DNA of 64,000 nt from VBDM01 sp041496705 (GCA_041496705.1 JBGQFD010000007.1:1-64000); one strand, 5' to 3'; positions 45,292 to 54,207 are shown, numbered from the stretch's first letter. The notes: generated by a model not told the origin, from the letters alone. Made by a program: numbers and translations.

Positions 45292-45774
45292 ATGTCGCAA
45301 GCGGGGGTGATAGACGGCCTCCAGTTTGCCCGCGGCGCGCTCGAGCGAAAGGGTGCTCTGGGCATGGAGCAGTTGCAGCGCCTGGCGCAAATGCAGTGCA
45401 CGACGGGTGGCCTGGACTATGTCCTGCGCGGCGGCATATCAGGCCACGGCAAGCCGTGCCTTCGCATCTCGGTCACGGGAGACGTGCAGCTGGTCTGTCA
45501 GCGATGTCTCGGCATGCTTTCCGTTCCCATTGCGTTAGACACCGAATTGCAGCTTGCCGGGACCCTGCGCGAGATCGCGGAAGCGGACGACGACATCGAC
45601 CGGGTGCTCGCATCGAAAGCGATGGGCGTGGCCGAGTTGGTGGAAGACGAAGTGCTCCTGGCTCTGCCCGCGGTACCCAGGCATGAAGCCTGTGCACCGG
45701 TCGCCGTGACGGCGCAAGGAGGTTCTTGGCCGTTTGGCAAGCTGGCGGCGCTCAGGCGCGTCGAAAAGCGATGA
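45292..45774 (+). CDS. yceD: YceD (DUF177) family protein, 23S rRNA accumulation factor
   Basis: This 160-residue protein has the DUF177 pattern: VQLVCQRCLGMLSVPIALD in the middle and ELVEDEVLLALPAVPRHEAC with WPFGKLAALRRVEKR at the end. E. coli YceD is linked to 23S rRNA accumulation. The start at 45292 covers the family N-terminus (VIDGLQFARGALER). There is no ribosome-binding site before it, which fits a near-leaderless message. rpmF follows after 50 bp. Confidence 0.9.
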   Translation: MSQAGVIDGLQFARGALERKGALGMEQLQRLAQMQCTTGGLDYVLRGGISGHGKPCLRISVTGDVQLVCQRCLGMLSVPIALDTELQLAGTLREIAEADDDIDRVLASKAMGVAELVEDEVLLALPAVPRHEACAPVAVTAQGGSWPFGKLAALRRVEKR

Positions 45775-45824
45775 CAGGAGATTCGCGCCTGCTTCGCGCT
45801 TAACGAAAGGGAAGGAGTTTTCAA

Positions 45825-46004
45825 ATGGCTGTTCAGCAAAACAAGAAGTCACCCTCAAAGCGTGGCATGCATCGCGCGCACGATTTCCTTACCAACCCGC
45901 CGCTGGCCATCGAGCCGACGACCGGCGAAGTGCATTTGCGCCACCATATCAGTCCGAGCGGTTACTATCGCGGCAAGAAAGTCCTCAAGAGCAAGAGCGA
46001 GTAG
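45825..46004 (+). CDS. rpmF: 50S ribosomal protein L32
   Basis: This 59-residue protein starts MAVQQNKKSPSKRGMHRAHD and ends HLRHHISPSGYYRGKKVLKS, clearly L32 of the form without zinc-binding cysteines. ATG 45825 has AGGGAAGGAG upstream. It lies between yceD and plsX as in most proteobacteria. Confidence 0.98.
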   Translation: MAVQQNKKSPSKRGMHRAHDFLTNPPLAIEPTTGEVHLRHHISPSGYYRGKKVLKSKSE

Positions 46005-46072
46005 GGCGCTGGCGCCGATGGCGCCCGGGCTCACCGGAATGAGTCGGGCGTGCACGCCGGCCACCTTTGCAC

Positions 46073-47098
46073 ATGCCAATTACGGTAGCCGTTGATTGCA
46101 TGGGCGGCGACCACGGACCGCACGTCACGGTGCCGGCGGCGCTGGAGTTCCTGAGGTCGCATGCAGACTCGGATGTCGTCCTGGTGGGCCTGCGCGACTC
46201 GATAGAAGCCGAATTGAAAGCCCGTGGTATGACGGCCGGCCCGCGCCTGCGCGTGCATCATGCGAGCGAAGTGGTGCTGATGGACGAATCCCCGGCGCTC
46301 GCTCTGCGCAACAAGAAGGATTCTTCGATGCGCATTGCCGTCGATCTCGTAAAGCGCGGCGAAGCGCACGCCTGCGTCAGCGCCGGCAATACCGGCGCGC
46401 TGATGGCGGTGTCCCGCTTCGTATTGAAGATGCTTCCTGGTATAGACCGCCCGGCCATCATTTCTGCGCTGCCGAGCTCGCGCGGCAGTACCTACGTGCT
46501 TGACCTGGGCGCCAACGTGGATTGCGAGCCCGAACACCTGCTGCAGTTCGCCATCATGGGGGCGACTTTGGTGGCGGCCGTCGAACACAAGGAGCGGCCC
46601 AGCGTCGGGCTGCTCAACATCGGCGAAGAGGCCATTAAGGGCAACGAGGTGGTCAAGCGCGCCTCGGAGCTGCTGCGCGAGAGCGGCCTCAACTTTCTGG
46701 GCAACATCGAGGGCGACGGAATCTTCAAGGGGGAAGCCGACGTGGTGGTATGCGACGGATTCGTCGGTAACGTCATGCTCAAAGCTGCGGAGGGTTCGGT
46801 GCGCATGGTGGGGAGCTTCATACGCCAGGAATTCAGGCGCAACCTCCTTACCCGGTTAGCCGGCGCGATGGCGATGCCGGTACTGCTCGCGCTCCGCCGG
46901 CGCGTGGATCCGTGGCGGTTCAACGGTGCCACCCTGCTGGGGCTGAAGGGCATCGTGGTGAAGAGCCACGGCTCGGCGGACGTGCTCGGTTTCGAGCGGG
47001 CCATCGAACGGGCGATGCAGGAAGTGCGCAACCAGGTTCTCCATCGGCTGATGCTACGATTCGGCTCGAGCGAGACATCGGAGGCGGCGCCGTCGTGA
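46073..47098 (+). CDS. plsX: Phosphate acyltransferase PlsX
   Basis: This 341-residue enzyme makes acyl-phosphate from acyl-ACP for phospholipid synthesis. Features are ITVAVDCMGGDHGPHVTVPA, ASEVVLMDESPALALRNKKD, CVSAGNTGALMAVSRF, YVLDLGANVDCEPEHLLQFA, LLNIGEEAIKGNEVVKRA and VVVCDGFVGNVMLKAAEG. ATG 46073 is preferred over a TTG at 46067. It overlaps fabH by 4 bp. Confidence 0.97.
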   Translation: MPITVAVDCMGGDHGPHVTVPAALEFLRSHADSDVVLVGLRDSIEAELKARGMTAGPRLRVHHASEVVLMDESPALALRNKKDSSMRIAVDLVKRGEAHACVSAGNTGALMAVSRFVLKMLPGIDRPAIISALPSSRGSTYVLDLGANVDCEPEHLLQFAIMGATLVAAVEHKERPSVGLLNIGEEAIKGNEVVKRASELLRESGLNFLGNIEGDGIFKGEADVVVCDGFVGNVMLKAAEGSVRMVGSFIRQEFRRNLLTRLAGAMAMPVLLALRRRVDPWRFNGATLLGLKGIVVKSHGSADVLGFERAIERAMQEVRNQVLHRLMLRFGSSETSEAAPS

Positions 47099-48054
47099 AC
47101 TGGACTCGCATCGTCGGTACCGGAAGCTACCTGCCGCCGCAGATCCTGACCAACGACGATCTGGCCAAGCGCATGGATACCTCCGACGAGTGGATACGCA
47201 CGCGGACCGGGATACGCCAGCGCCACATTGCCGATCCGTCCCAGGCGGCCAGCGATCTGGGCCTCGAAGCGAGCCGCGCAGCTCTGGCTGCGGCGCAGCT
47301 CGCGCCACAGGAAATCGATTTGCTCATTGTCGCCACCGCCACGCCCGACTACGTCTTTCCCAGCACGGCCTGCATCCTTCAGGCAAAGCTGGGCGTCAAG
47401 GGCTGCGCTGCATTCGACATCCAGGCGGTGTGCAGCGGGTTCGTTTACGCGCTGTCGATTGCCGACAAGCTGATACGCTCGGGTCAGTATCGTTGCGCGC
47501 TGGTGGTCGGTGCCGAAGTGTATTCGCGCATCCTGGACTGGAGCGATCGCGGCACCGCCGTGCTGTTCGGGGACGGTGCGGGCGCGGTGGTGCTGAAGGC
47601 CGACACCCGACCGGGTATTCTGGGGAGCGTGCTGCGGGCCGATGGTTCCCAGGCAGGCATTCTCTCGGTGCCCGGAACTATTTCCCACGGCAAGATCGCC
47701 GGATCGCCCTACGTGCGCATGGACGGACAAGCGGTCTTCAAGGTTGCGGTCAAAGTTCTGGACGAGGTTGCGCGCGAAACCCTGACCCTCTGTGGTGCCA
47801 CGGTTGCAGATGTCGACTGGCTCATTCCCCACCAGGCCAATGTGCGCATTCTCGAAGCGACCGCCAAGAGACTCGGCATCGATGCATCGAAGCTGGTCGT
47901 GACCGTGGATCTCCATGGGAACACTTCGGCGGCCTCCGTGCCGCTGGCCCTGGACGTGGCCATCCGCGACGGACGGATCAGGCCCGGGCACAAGGTGCTG
48001 CTGCAGGCAGTCGGCGGGGGTTTCACCTGGGGCGCGGCCTTCGTGGAGATGTGA
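47095..48054 (+). CDS. fabH: 3-oxoacyl-ACP synthase III
   Basis: This 319-residue condensing enzyme starts fatty-acid synthesis from acetyl-CoA and malonyl-ACP. The catalytic triad is visible: Cys113 in DIQAVCSGFVYAL, His246 in IPHQANVRI and Asn276 in HGNTSAASVPLAL. The start is GTG 47095, within the plsX stop overlap. It shares one base with fabD (TGATG). Confidence 0.97.
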   Translation: MNWTRIVGTGSYLPPQILTNDDLAKRMDTSDEWIRTRTGIRQRHIADPSQAASDLGLEASRAALAAAQLAPQEIDLLIVATATPDYVFPSTACILQAKLGVKGCAAFDIQAVCSGFVYALSIADKLIRSGQYRCALVVGAEVYSRILDWSDRGTAVLFGDGAGAVVLKADTRPGILGSVLRADGSQAGILSVPGTISHGKIAGSPYVRMDGQAVFKVAVKVLDEVARETLTLCGATVADVDWLIPHQANVRILEATAKRLGIDASKLVVTVDLHGNTSAASVPLALDVAIRDGRIRPGHKVLLQAVGGGFTWGAAFVEM

Positions 48055-48995
48055 TGACTGCAAGAATAGCCATGGTTTTTCCTGGACAAGGGTCGCAATC
48101 GGTGGGCATGCTCGCCGCCTATGGCGACATGCGGGTCATCGCGGACACGCTGACCGAGGCATCGGACATTCTCAAGCAGGATGTGGGAAGGCTGATCGCC
48201 GAAGGACCCTCCGAGGAATTAGACAGCACCGTTAACACCCAGCCCGTGATGGTGACCGCGGGCATCTGCGCCTGGCGGATATGGCGGGAACTGGGCGGCA
48301 CGGACCCGGTCATTCTCGCCGGCCACAGCCTGGGCGAGTATACGGCGCTGGTTGCAGCCGAGGCCATGTCCTTTTCCGATTGCCTGCCGCTGGTGCGCCT
48401 GCGTGCCGGCGCGATGCAGGAGGCCGTGCCGCGCGGGCAGGGCGCAATGGCGGCGATAATTGGTCTGGACGACGCAGAGGTCCGCGCGGCGTGCAGCGAG
48501 GCCGCGCAGGGCGAAGTCGTCGAAGCCGTGAACTTCAACGCCCCGGGTCAAATTGTCGTCGCGGGACACGCGGGTGCCGTGCGGCGCGCCATCGATGCCG
48601 CGAAGACGCGCGGGGCGAAACACGCCATTGCCTTGTCTGTGAGCGCGCCGTTTCACTCCTCGTTAATGGCTCCCGTAGCAGCGCGCCTGCGGGAAGCCTT
48701 GCGCAACATACCGGTGAAGGCGCCGCGAATTCCCGTCGTCCACAACGTCGACGCGAAGATTTCCGGGGACGCCGAGGCGGTGAAAACCGCGCTCGTGGCC
48801 CAGGTCGACCATCCCGTGCTCTGGGTCGAGTGCGTCAAGCGGATCGCGGCGCAGGGAGCGACGCATCTTCTGGAATGCGGCCCCGGAAGAGTGCTTGCGC
48901 CGAAGGCGAAGCGCATCGCCGAAGGGCTGCAGGGTGTTGCGCTGTCTAACCGGCGGGAAATCGAGCAGGCGTTGCAACTGGTGAAGGCCGCATGA
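48054..48995 (+). CDS. fabD: Malonyl-CoA:ACP transacylase
   Basis: This 313-residue enzyme loads malonyl groups onto ACP. The nucleophile Ser92 lies in LAGHSLGEYTALVAA; the N-terminus has AMVFPGQGSQSVGML; the catalytic His is in SVSAPFHSSLM. It is encoded between fabH and fabG, with short overlaps on both sides. Confidence 0.97.
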   Translation: MTARIAMVFPGQGSQSVGMLAAYGDMRVIADTLTEASDILKQDVGRLIAEGPSEELDSTVNTQPVMVTAGICAWRIWRELGGTDPVILAGHSLGEYTALVAAEAMSFSDCLPLVRLRAGAMQEAVPRGQGAMAAIIGLDDAEVRAACSEAAQGEVVEAVNFNAPGQIVVAGHAGAVRRAIDAAKTRGAKHAIALSVSAPFHSSLMAPVAARLREALRNIPVKAPRIPVVHNVDAKISGDAEAVKTALVAQVDHPVLWVECVKRIAAQGATHLLECGPGRVLAPKAKRIAEGLQGVALSNRREIEQALQLVKAA

Positions 48996-49738
48996 GCGCC
49001 GCCGATGGGCAGGTGGCGCTGGTCACCGGCGCTTCGCGCGGCATTGGAAGGGCGATTGCCCTCGCCCTCGCCAGGCAGGGGGCTGCCGTCGTCGGTACTG
49101 CAACGACGGAGGCCGGAGCGCGGTCGATAACGGACTACCTGCATGCGGCGTCCGTGCGTGGAGGCGGCACGGTGCTGAATGTCAACGACGCGACGCGAGT
49201 AGGATCGCTTGTCGCCGAAATCGAGAAGTCTTCCGGAAGCGTGTCGATTCTCGTCAACAATGCCGGGATATCGCAGGATAACCTGGCCTTGCGAATGAAG
49301 GATACCGAGTGGGACGCGGTCATCGACACCAACCTGACCGCGGTGTTCCGGCTCTGCAAGGCGGTATTGCGCGGCATGATCAAGGCGCGCTCGGGACGCA
49401 TCGTGAACATAACCTCCGTGGTCGGGGCGAGCGGCAACGCCGGTCAGGCCAACTATGCTGCGGCAAAAGCGGGGGTGGGAGGGATGACGCGGTCGCTCGC
49501 CCGCGAGGTCGGCAGTCGCGGTGTCACCGTCAACTGCGTCGCGCCGGGTTTCATCGACACCGACATGACGCGCGCGCTCACGCAGGCGCAGCGCGACAGT
49601 ATGCTCCAGCACATACCGCTCGGACGACTCGGCAGTCCCGAGGACGTCGCCGCGGCGGTCGCGTTCCTTGTCTCCCCCCAGGCTGCGTACATTACCGGCG
49701 CCACACTGCACGTAAACGGCGGAATGTACATGAGCTGA
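48992..49738 (+). CDS. fabG: 3-oxoacyl-ACP reductase
   Basis: This 248-residue short-chain dehydrogenase reduces 3-oxoacyl-ACP with NADPH. It has the cofactor motif ALVTGASRGIGRAIALAL, NNAGIS, the Ser of INITSVVGASGNAGQ-like VNITSVVGASGNAGQ, the YxxxK of NYAAAKAGVGGMTRSLA and the C-terminal GATLHVNGGMYMS. It overlaps fabD by 4 bp. Confidence 0.97.
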   Translation: MSAADGQVALVTGASRGIGRAIALALARQGAAVVGTATTEAGARSITDYLHAASVRGGGTVLNVNDATRVGSLVAEIEKSSGSVSILVNNAGISQDNLALRMKDTEWDAVIDTNLTAVFRLCKAVLRGMIKARSGRIVNITSVVGASGNAGQANYAAAKAGVGGMTRSLAREVGSRGVTVNCVAPGFIDTDMTRALTQAQRDSMLQHIPLGRLGSPEDVAAAVAFLVSPQAAYITGATLHVNGGMYMS

Positions 49739-49836
49739 GGGCCGGCCCGGCCCGGCCAGTGGATGAATTCATGCTCAACGGCAAAATGTCCCGTTTTCGT
49801 CCACGAACGGATTTCCGGTGCCACAGGCGGTTCTGC

Positions 49837-49890
49837 TACAATCCGCACCTCGCGATTTCGGCAGGGCCAAACGATTTCGGCAGGACCAAA
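49837..49890 (+). promoter_or_regulatory. acpP leader: -10 box and 19-bp tandem repeat
   Basis: TACAAT at 49837-49842 is a likely -10 box in the 172-bp gap before acpP; the -35 is weak. Directly after it, CGATTTCGGCAGGRCCAAA occurs twice in tandem (49853-49871 and 49872-49890) with one mismatch, inside the presumed untranslated leader and just before the ribosome-binding site GGGGAAGGAG. Confidence 0.55.
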
Positions 49891-49910
49891 CAGAGGGGAA
49901 GGAGTCCGCA

Positions 49911-50153
49911 ATGGAAAACGTTGAACAGCGCGTCAAGAAGATCGTCGCGGAGCAACTCGGGGTAAACGAGGCGGAGATCAAGAACGAATCCTCGTTCGTC
50001 GACGACCTGGGTGCCGATTCGCTGGATACGGTCGAACTGGTGATGGCGCTCGAAGAGGAATTCGAAACGGAGATTCCGGACGAAGAAGCCGAAAAGATCA
50101 CCACAGTCCAGCAGGCCGTCGACTACGTCAAGTCCCACGCCAAGAAAGCCTAA
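49911..50153 (+). CDS. acpP: Acyl carrier protein
   Basis: This 80-residue acidic protein carries growing acyl chains on a phosphopantetheine arm at Ser37 (DDLGADSLDTVELVM). It begins MENVEQRVKKIVAEQLGV. The arm is attached by the AcpS encoded at 61852. GGGGAAGGAG precedes ATG 49911. It is likely also transcribed from its own promoter for high expression. Confidence 0.98.
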   Translation: MENVEQRVKKIVAEQLGVNEAEIKNESSFVDDLGADSLDTVELVMALEEEFETEIPDEEAEKITTVQQAVDYVKSHAKKA

Positions 50154-50176
50154 TTTCCTCTGCGGCTGGAGTTCAT

Positions 50177-51415
50177 TTGAGCCGTCGTCGTGTTGTCGTC
50201 ACCGGTTTAGGAATCGTCAGCCCGGTCGGTAATAGCGTTCGGGATGCTTGGACGGCGATTCTCGAGGGAAAGTCGGGGATCGGCCGGATCACGCTCTTCG
50301 ATGCGAGTCCACTGGCTTCGCAGATCGCCGGCGAAGTGAAGAACTTCGATGTTACCGCCTACCTTTCTCCGAAAGAAGTGCGGCGCATGGACCGCTTCAT
50401 CCATCTCGGCCTGGCGGCCGGGATTCAGGCGATAAGGGATTCCGGCCTGGAGGTGACCGAAGCCAATGCCGAGCAAATCGGCGTGAACATCGGCTCGGGC
50501 ATCGGCGGCCTGCCGATGATCGAGGAGACGCACAACGAAGTGCTCAGGGCCAGTCCGCGCAAGATCTCGCCCTTTTTCATTCCCGGAACGATCATCAACA
50601 TGATTTCCGGAAACCTGTCGATCATGTTCGGGCTCAAGGGGCCGAACCTGGCAATGGTCACGGCCTGCACGACGTCGGCGCACTGTATCGGCGAGGCCGG
50701 GCGCCTGATCGAGTACGGTGATTGCGATGTCATGGTCGCGGGCGGTGCGGAAGCCACCATCACGATGCTCGCCGTCGGCGGATTCGCCGCGGCGCGCGCT
50801 CTGTCCACGCGTAATGACGATCCGGCGACCGCGAGTCGCCCGTGGGACAAGGGTCGCGACGGATTCGTCCTCGGCGAGGGCGCCGGGGTGCTGGTTCTCG
50901 AGGAATTCGAGCATGCGCGACGGCGCGGCGCGAGGATCTACGCCGAACTCGCCGGTTTCGGCATGAGCGCTGACGCCTATCACATGACCGCACCGCAGGA
51001 AGACGGTTCCGGCGCGGCGCGCTGCATGGCCAACGCGCTGCGCAACGCGAACCTCGATACCCAGGATATCGACTACATCAATGCTCATGGAACTTCCACT
51101 CCGCTGGGCGACCTTGCGGAGACGATGGCGGTCAAACGCTGCTTCGGGCCGCATGCGCGCAAGCTCGCGGTCAGCTCGACCAAGTCCATGACCGGACACC
51201 TCCTGGGGGCTGCGGGCGGAGTCGAGGCGGTGTTCTCGGTGCTGGCGATCAACGAGCAGGTGGCACCCCCGACCGCGAATCTGCACGACCAGGATCCCGC
51301 CTGCGACCTCGATTACGTGCCGAACAACGCGCGGCGCATGCCGATTCGCGCCGCGCTGTCCAATTCGTTCGGTTTCGGCGGGACCAACGGAACGCTCATC
51401 TTCAAGCGGGTTTGA
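50177..51415 (+). CDS. fabF: 3-oxoacyl-ACP synthase II
   Basis: This 412-residue condensing enzyme elongates acyl-ACP. It has the Cys-His-His set: Cys164 in VTACTTSAHCIGEA, His in INAHGTSTPLGD and His in SMTGHLLGAAGGVEA; the C-terminus is SNSFGFGGTNGTLIFK. The start is TTG 50177 with CTGGAG upstream; no ATG fits. A rare start codon may reduce its level relative to acpP, 23 bp upstream. Confidence 0.97.
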   Translation: MSRRRVVVTGLGIVSPVGNSVRDAWTAILEGKSGIGRITLFDASPLASQIAGEVKNFDVTAYLSPKEVRRMDRFIHLGLAAGIQAIRDSGLEVTEANAEQIGVNIGSGIGGLPMIEETHNEVLRASPRKISPFFIPGTIINMISGNLSIMFGLKGPNLAMVTACTTSAHCIGEAGRLIEYGDCDVMVAGGAEATITMLAVGGFAAARALSTRNDDPATASRPWDKGRDGFVLGEGAGVLVLEEFEHARRRGARIYAELAGFGMSADAYHMTAPQEDGSGAARCMANALRNANLDTQDIDYINAHGTSTPLGDLAETMAVKRCFGPHARKLAVSSTKSMTGHLLGAAGGVEAVFSVLAINEQVAPPTANLHDQDPACDLDYVPNNARRMPIRAALSNSFGFGGTNGTLIFKRV

Positions 51416-51472
51416 GCCGCCAATCCGTGGGCGGTAACATCCGACGGCCCGACGCTTGGTCTGGGGAGATGG

Positions 51473-51937
51473 ATGGAACGCGCAGAGCCGCTGCGGATCG
51501 AGCTCAAGCCTTCGCGGGCGCTCGTCTGCATTCTCGGCATCGTTCACGCGCTCGCGCTTCTTACCGCCTGGGTCAGTCTGAACGGATGGGCGCAGGTTCT
51601 CGTCCTCATCGGTACGCTGGTGTCTGCGGCCGGGTGTCTGGTCGAGGCACTGCTGGTCTCCCCGTCCGCCGCGCATGCCCTTGAATTGCATCCGGACGGG
51701 CGGGCATCCTGGAGAGATCGCACGGGTCTCTGGCATGAGGGACGCCTCGGCGGCCAGCGTTTTGCCACCCCGGCCCTGGTCGTGCTCGGCCTGGAGCAAG
51801 CGCAGCGCAGCAGCCAGTGGATTGTGCTCATGCCCGATTCGGTCAAGGACGATGCATTGCGGAGCTTGCGAGTCTGGCTGCGCTGGCGCCGGGAACGGGC
51901 CGAAGACCCGCCCGGGAGCCGGGGTCCCGAAAAGTAA
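51473..51937 (+). CDS. CptA/YgfX-like small membrane protein
   Basis: This 154-residue protein has two close membrane segments (about residues 17-62, LVCILGIVHALALLTAW and LVLIGTLVSAAGCLVEALL) with LKPSRAL just before them, and a soluble domain with a WIVLMPDSVKDDALRSLRVW segment. This matches the DUF1434/CptA (YgfX) family, whose E. coli member was described as a membrane toxin acting on the cytoskeleton. No SdhE-like antitoxin is adjacent. Genes of this family often sit before rpoE in betaproteobacteria, as here. ATG 51473 has GGGGAGA upstream. Confidence 0.65.
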   Translation: MERAEPLRIELKPSRALVCILGIVHALALLTAWVSLNGWAQVLVLIGTLVSAAGCLVEALLVSPSAAHALELHPDGRASWRDRTGLWHEGRLGGQRFATPALVVLGLEQAQRSSQWIVLMPDSVKDDALRSLRVWLRWRRERAEDPPGSRGPEK

Positions 51938-52082
51938 CCCCGGCCAAAGCTGAACTATTTCTTGCAGGACGGGTCACTAGCCGCAGGGCTCACCGGAATC
52001 CGGCACTTGCTGCGGTATACTGCCGTGGCTTGTGGATAAATCGAATAGAAACGCGGCAGCGCTTCAACAGGGATGAAGCCGG

Positions 52083-52682
52083 ATGGATGACCGGGATCTC
52101 GACCGGCAGCTGGTCGAGCGGGCCCAACGGGGCGACAAGCACGCTTTCGAGTTGCTCGTGTCGAAGTACCAGCGAAAGCTGGCACGGTTGCTGGCCCGGT
52201 TCATCCGGGACCCGGTTGAGGTCGAAGACGTGGCGCAGGAAGCATTCATCAAGGCATACCGCGCGTTGCCGTCATTCCGCGGTGACAGCGCGTTCTACAC
52301 CTGGCTGTATCGGATCGGCATCAACACGGCAAAGAACTACCTCGTGGCGCTGGGGCGGCGCGCGCCGACGACGACCGAGTTCGATGCGGAGGAGGCCGAA
52401 GGCTTCGAGGGCGGAGGGCAGCTGCGCGATATCAACACGCCGGAGAGCATGGTGATGTCGAAGGAAATCGCCCGCACGGTGAACGACACCATGGACCAGC
52501 TGCCCGAGGAACTGCGCAATGCCATCACGCTGCGCGAGATCGAGGGCCTGAGTTACGAGGACATCGCGGCGATCATGAATTGTCCGATCGGTACCGTCCG
52601 CTCGCGGATATTCCGTGCGCGTGAGGCGATCGCGGAGAAGCTGAGGCCGTTGCTCGATACGAGCAAGGATCGAAGGTGGTGA
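52083..52682 (+). CDS. rpoE: RNA polymerase sigma-E factor
   Basis: This 199-residue ECF sigma factor directs the envelope-stress response. Region 2 is seen in FELLVSKYQRKLARLLARFI, VEDVAQEAFIKAYRALPSF and AFYTWLYRIGINTAKNYLVA. Region 4 is ITLREIEGLSYEDIAAIMNC and GTVRSRIFRAREAI. The anti-sigma gene follows at once. The 145-bp gap upstream has a TATACT at 52016-52021, but I could not identify a convincing sigma-E type promoter. Confidence 0.96.
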   Translation: MDDRDLDRQLVERAQRGDKHAFELLVSKYQRKLARLLARFIRDPVEVEDVAQEAFIKAYRALPSFRGDSAFYTWLYRIGINTAKNYLVALGRRAPTTTEFDAEEAEGFEGGGQLRDINTPESMVMSKEIARTVNDTMDQLPEELRNAITLREIEGLSYEDIAAIMNCPIGTVRSRIFRAREAIAEKLRPLLDTSKDRRW

Positions 52683-52684
52683 GC

Positions 52685-53227
52685 ATGGAAAAGCTGTCAG
52701 AGTTTGTCGATGGCGAAGTCGAGCACGGCGATTTTCACTCGCAGCTCGCGCGCATCGAATCCGACGCCGGACTGCGCAGCGCATGGAATACCTACCACCT
52801 GATTGGTGACGCGCTGCGTGGCAACGTCAGTCCTGACTTCACGTCGCGCGTTGTGGCTCGCCTGCAGGACGAGCCTGCGATGCTCGCACCACGGCGAAAG
52901 CCTGTCGACCTGAGTCGATGGGCCTGGCTGGCCATGCCGGCCGCGGCCGGCGTCGCTGCGGTCACGCTGGTCCTGTGGACGGCGGTGCCGATCTGGCAGG
53001 GCGAACCGCGAACGCCTTCGGGCCCGATCGCGGCGGGAGGGACTGCGGTGCCGGGGCCGGTGACTCCCGTATTGCTTCCCGCTCCGGAGCCGGGGACGCT
53101 TGCCTCCGGAGTCGAGGTCGAAAACTACCTGTTTGCACATCAGCGCTACGCGCATACGAGCGTAATGCAGGGCGTGGCGCCGTACGCCCGCACCATTGCC
53201 GACGAGCGACGGGGCGCTTCGAAGTGA
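52685..53227 (+). CDS. rseA: Anti-sigma-E factor RseA
   Basis: This 180-residue protein has an N-terminal sigma-binding part (MEKLSEFVDGEVEHGDFHSQ, then WNTYHLIGDALRG), a single membrane segment (about 82-102, RWAWLAMPAAAGVAAVTLVL) and a periplasmic tail. It holds RpoE inactive until cleaved under stress. ATG 52685 fits the family and has GAAGGTGG upstream; GTG 52679 is an alternative. It overlaps the next gene by 4 bp. Confidence 0.93.
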   Translation: MEKLSEFVDGEVEHGDFHSQLARIESDAGLRSAWNTYHLIGDALRGNVSPDFTSRVVARLQDEPAMLAPRRKPVDLSRWAWLAMPAAAGVAAVTLVLWTAVPIWQGEPRTPSGPIAAGGTAVPGPVTPVLLPAPEPGTLASGVEVENYLFAHQRYAHTSVMQGVAPYARTIADERRGASK

Positions 53228-54207
53228 CCACGGTCTATTCGCGCCTGCTGCATCCGGTACGGGTCCTGCCTTTCCTGCTGCCGGTTTCCGCGGCGATAGC
53301 CCAGACCGATCCGACCGCTCTGCAATGGCTGAAGCGCATCTACACCGCGACTCAGACCCTGAGCTACACGGGAACCTTCGTATACAACCAGGGCCAGCAG
53401 GTGGAAACGACCCGGATCACCCATATCGTCGAGCCTTCGGGGCCGCGCGAGCGCCTCGAGGCGCTCGACGGCGTTCCCCGCGAAATCATCCGGACGGGCG
53501 ACGAGGTGGTGTGCTACCTGCCGGCGAGCATGACCGTCAAGATCGACAAGCAGCGCGGCCAGCAGGCGTTCCCAGCCGTCCTTTCCGATCAGATCAAGGA
53601 CCTCTCGGAAAACTACAGCATAAGCCGCGGCGAAGTGGAGCGCGTGGGTGGCTACAGCTGCCAGACGATCTCCCTCGAACCGAAGGACCGGATGCGCTAT
53701 GGTCATAGGCTGTGGGCCGACGTGAGCACCGGGATGCTGCTCAAGGCGAAAACCTTCAACGAAAAGCACGAAGTCGTCGAGCAGTTCGCTTTTACGCAGC
53801 TGCAGATCGGCGGCAACATTGCCCGGGATCGCCTCAAATCGCGCTTCTCCAGGGAGAGCCGGGGTTGGCGCGTTGAGGACTCGGGAGCCACTAGCGCCAA
53901 CCTGGCCGAAGCCGGCTGGAGCCTCCGGGCGAAACCGGCGGGATTTCGCACCATCACCGAGATGGTTCGCACCCTTGGCAACACCAGCGGCGTAGGTCAC
54001 ATGGTTCTCTCCGACGGGCTTGCCGCCGTGTCGGTGTTCATCGAACCCGCCGCCGGCAAGTCGCTGGCGTCGCAGACAGGGCTGGTGCGGCAGGGCGCCA
54101 CGAACGTGTATGTAAAGTCCGTTGGAAACCACTGGGTCACGGTGGTCGGCGAGACGCCCGCAGAGAGCGTAAAATACTTCGCCGACGCGGTCGAATACCG
54201 AAAATAG
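53224..54207 (+). CDS. rseB: Sigma-E regulatory protein RseB/MucB
   Basis: This 327-residue periplasmic protein protects RseA from cleavage and senses mislocalised lipopolysaccharide. A signal peptide (LHPVRVLPFLLPVSAAIAQ) precedes ALQWLKRIYTATQTLSYTGT and FVYNQGQQVETTRITHIVE. The second domain has YGHRLWADVSTGMLLKAKTF and HMVLSDGLAAVSVFIEP. GTG 53224 overlaps rseA by 4 bp. Confidence 0.93.
   Translation: MTTVYSRLLHPVRVLPFLLPVSAAIAQTDPTALQWLKRIYTATQTLSYTGTFVYNQGQQVETTRITHIVEPSGPRERLEALDGVPREIIRTGDEVVCYLPASMTVKIDKQRGQQAFPAVLSDQIKDLSENYSISRGEVERVGGYSCQTISLEPKDRMRYGHRLWADVSTGMLLKAKTFNEKHEVVEQFAFTQLQIGGNIARDRLKSRFSRESRGWRVEDSGATSANLAEAGWSLRAKPAGFRTITEMVRTLGNTSGVGHMVLSDGLAAVSVFIEPAAGKSLASQTGLVRQGATNVYVKSVGNHWVTVVGETPAESVKYFADAVEYRK

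Noticed and set aside
46027..46040. GGGCTCACCGGAAT also found at 51985-51998
   Set aside because: The 14-base match has no shared context (after rpmF versus before rpoE) and may be chance or a small dispersed repeat; it cannot be judged without the genome.
51995..52021. A sigma-E autoregulatory promoter before rpoE
   Set aside because: Segments such as GGAATCC and GGCACTT resemble the -35 only loosely and no matching -10 is found at the right distance.
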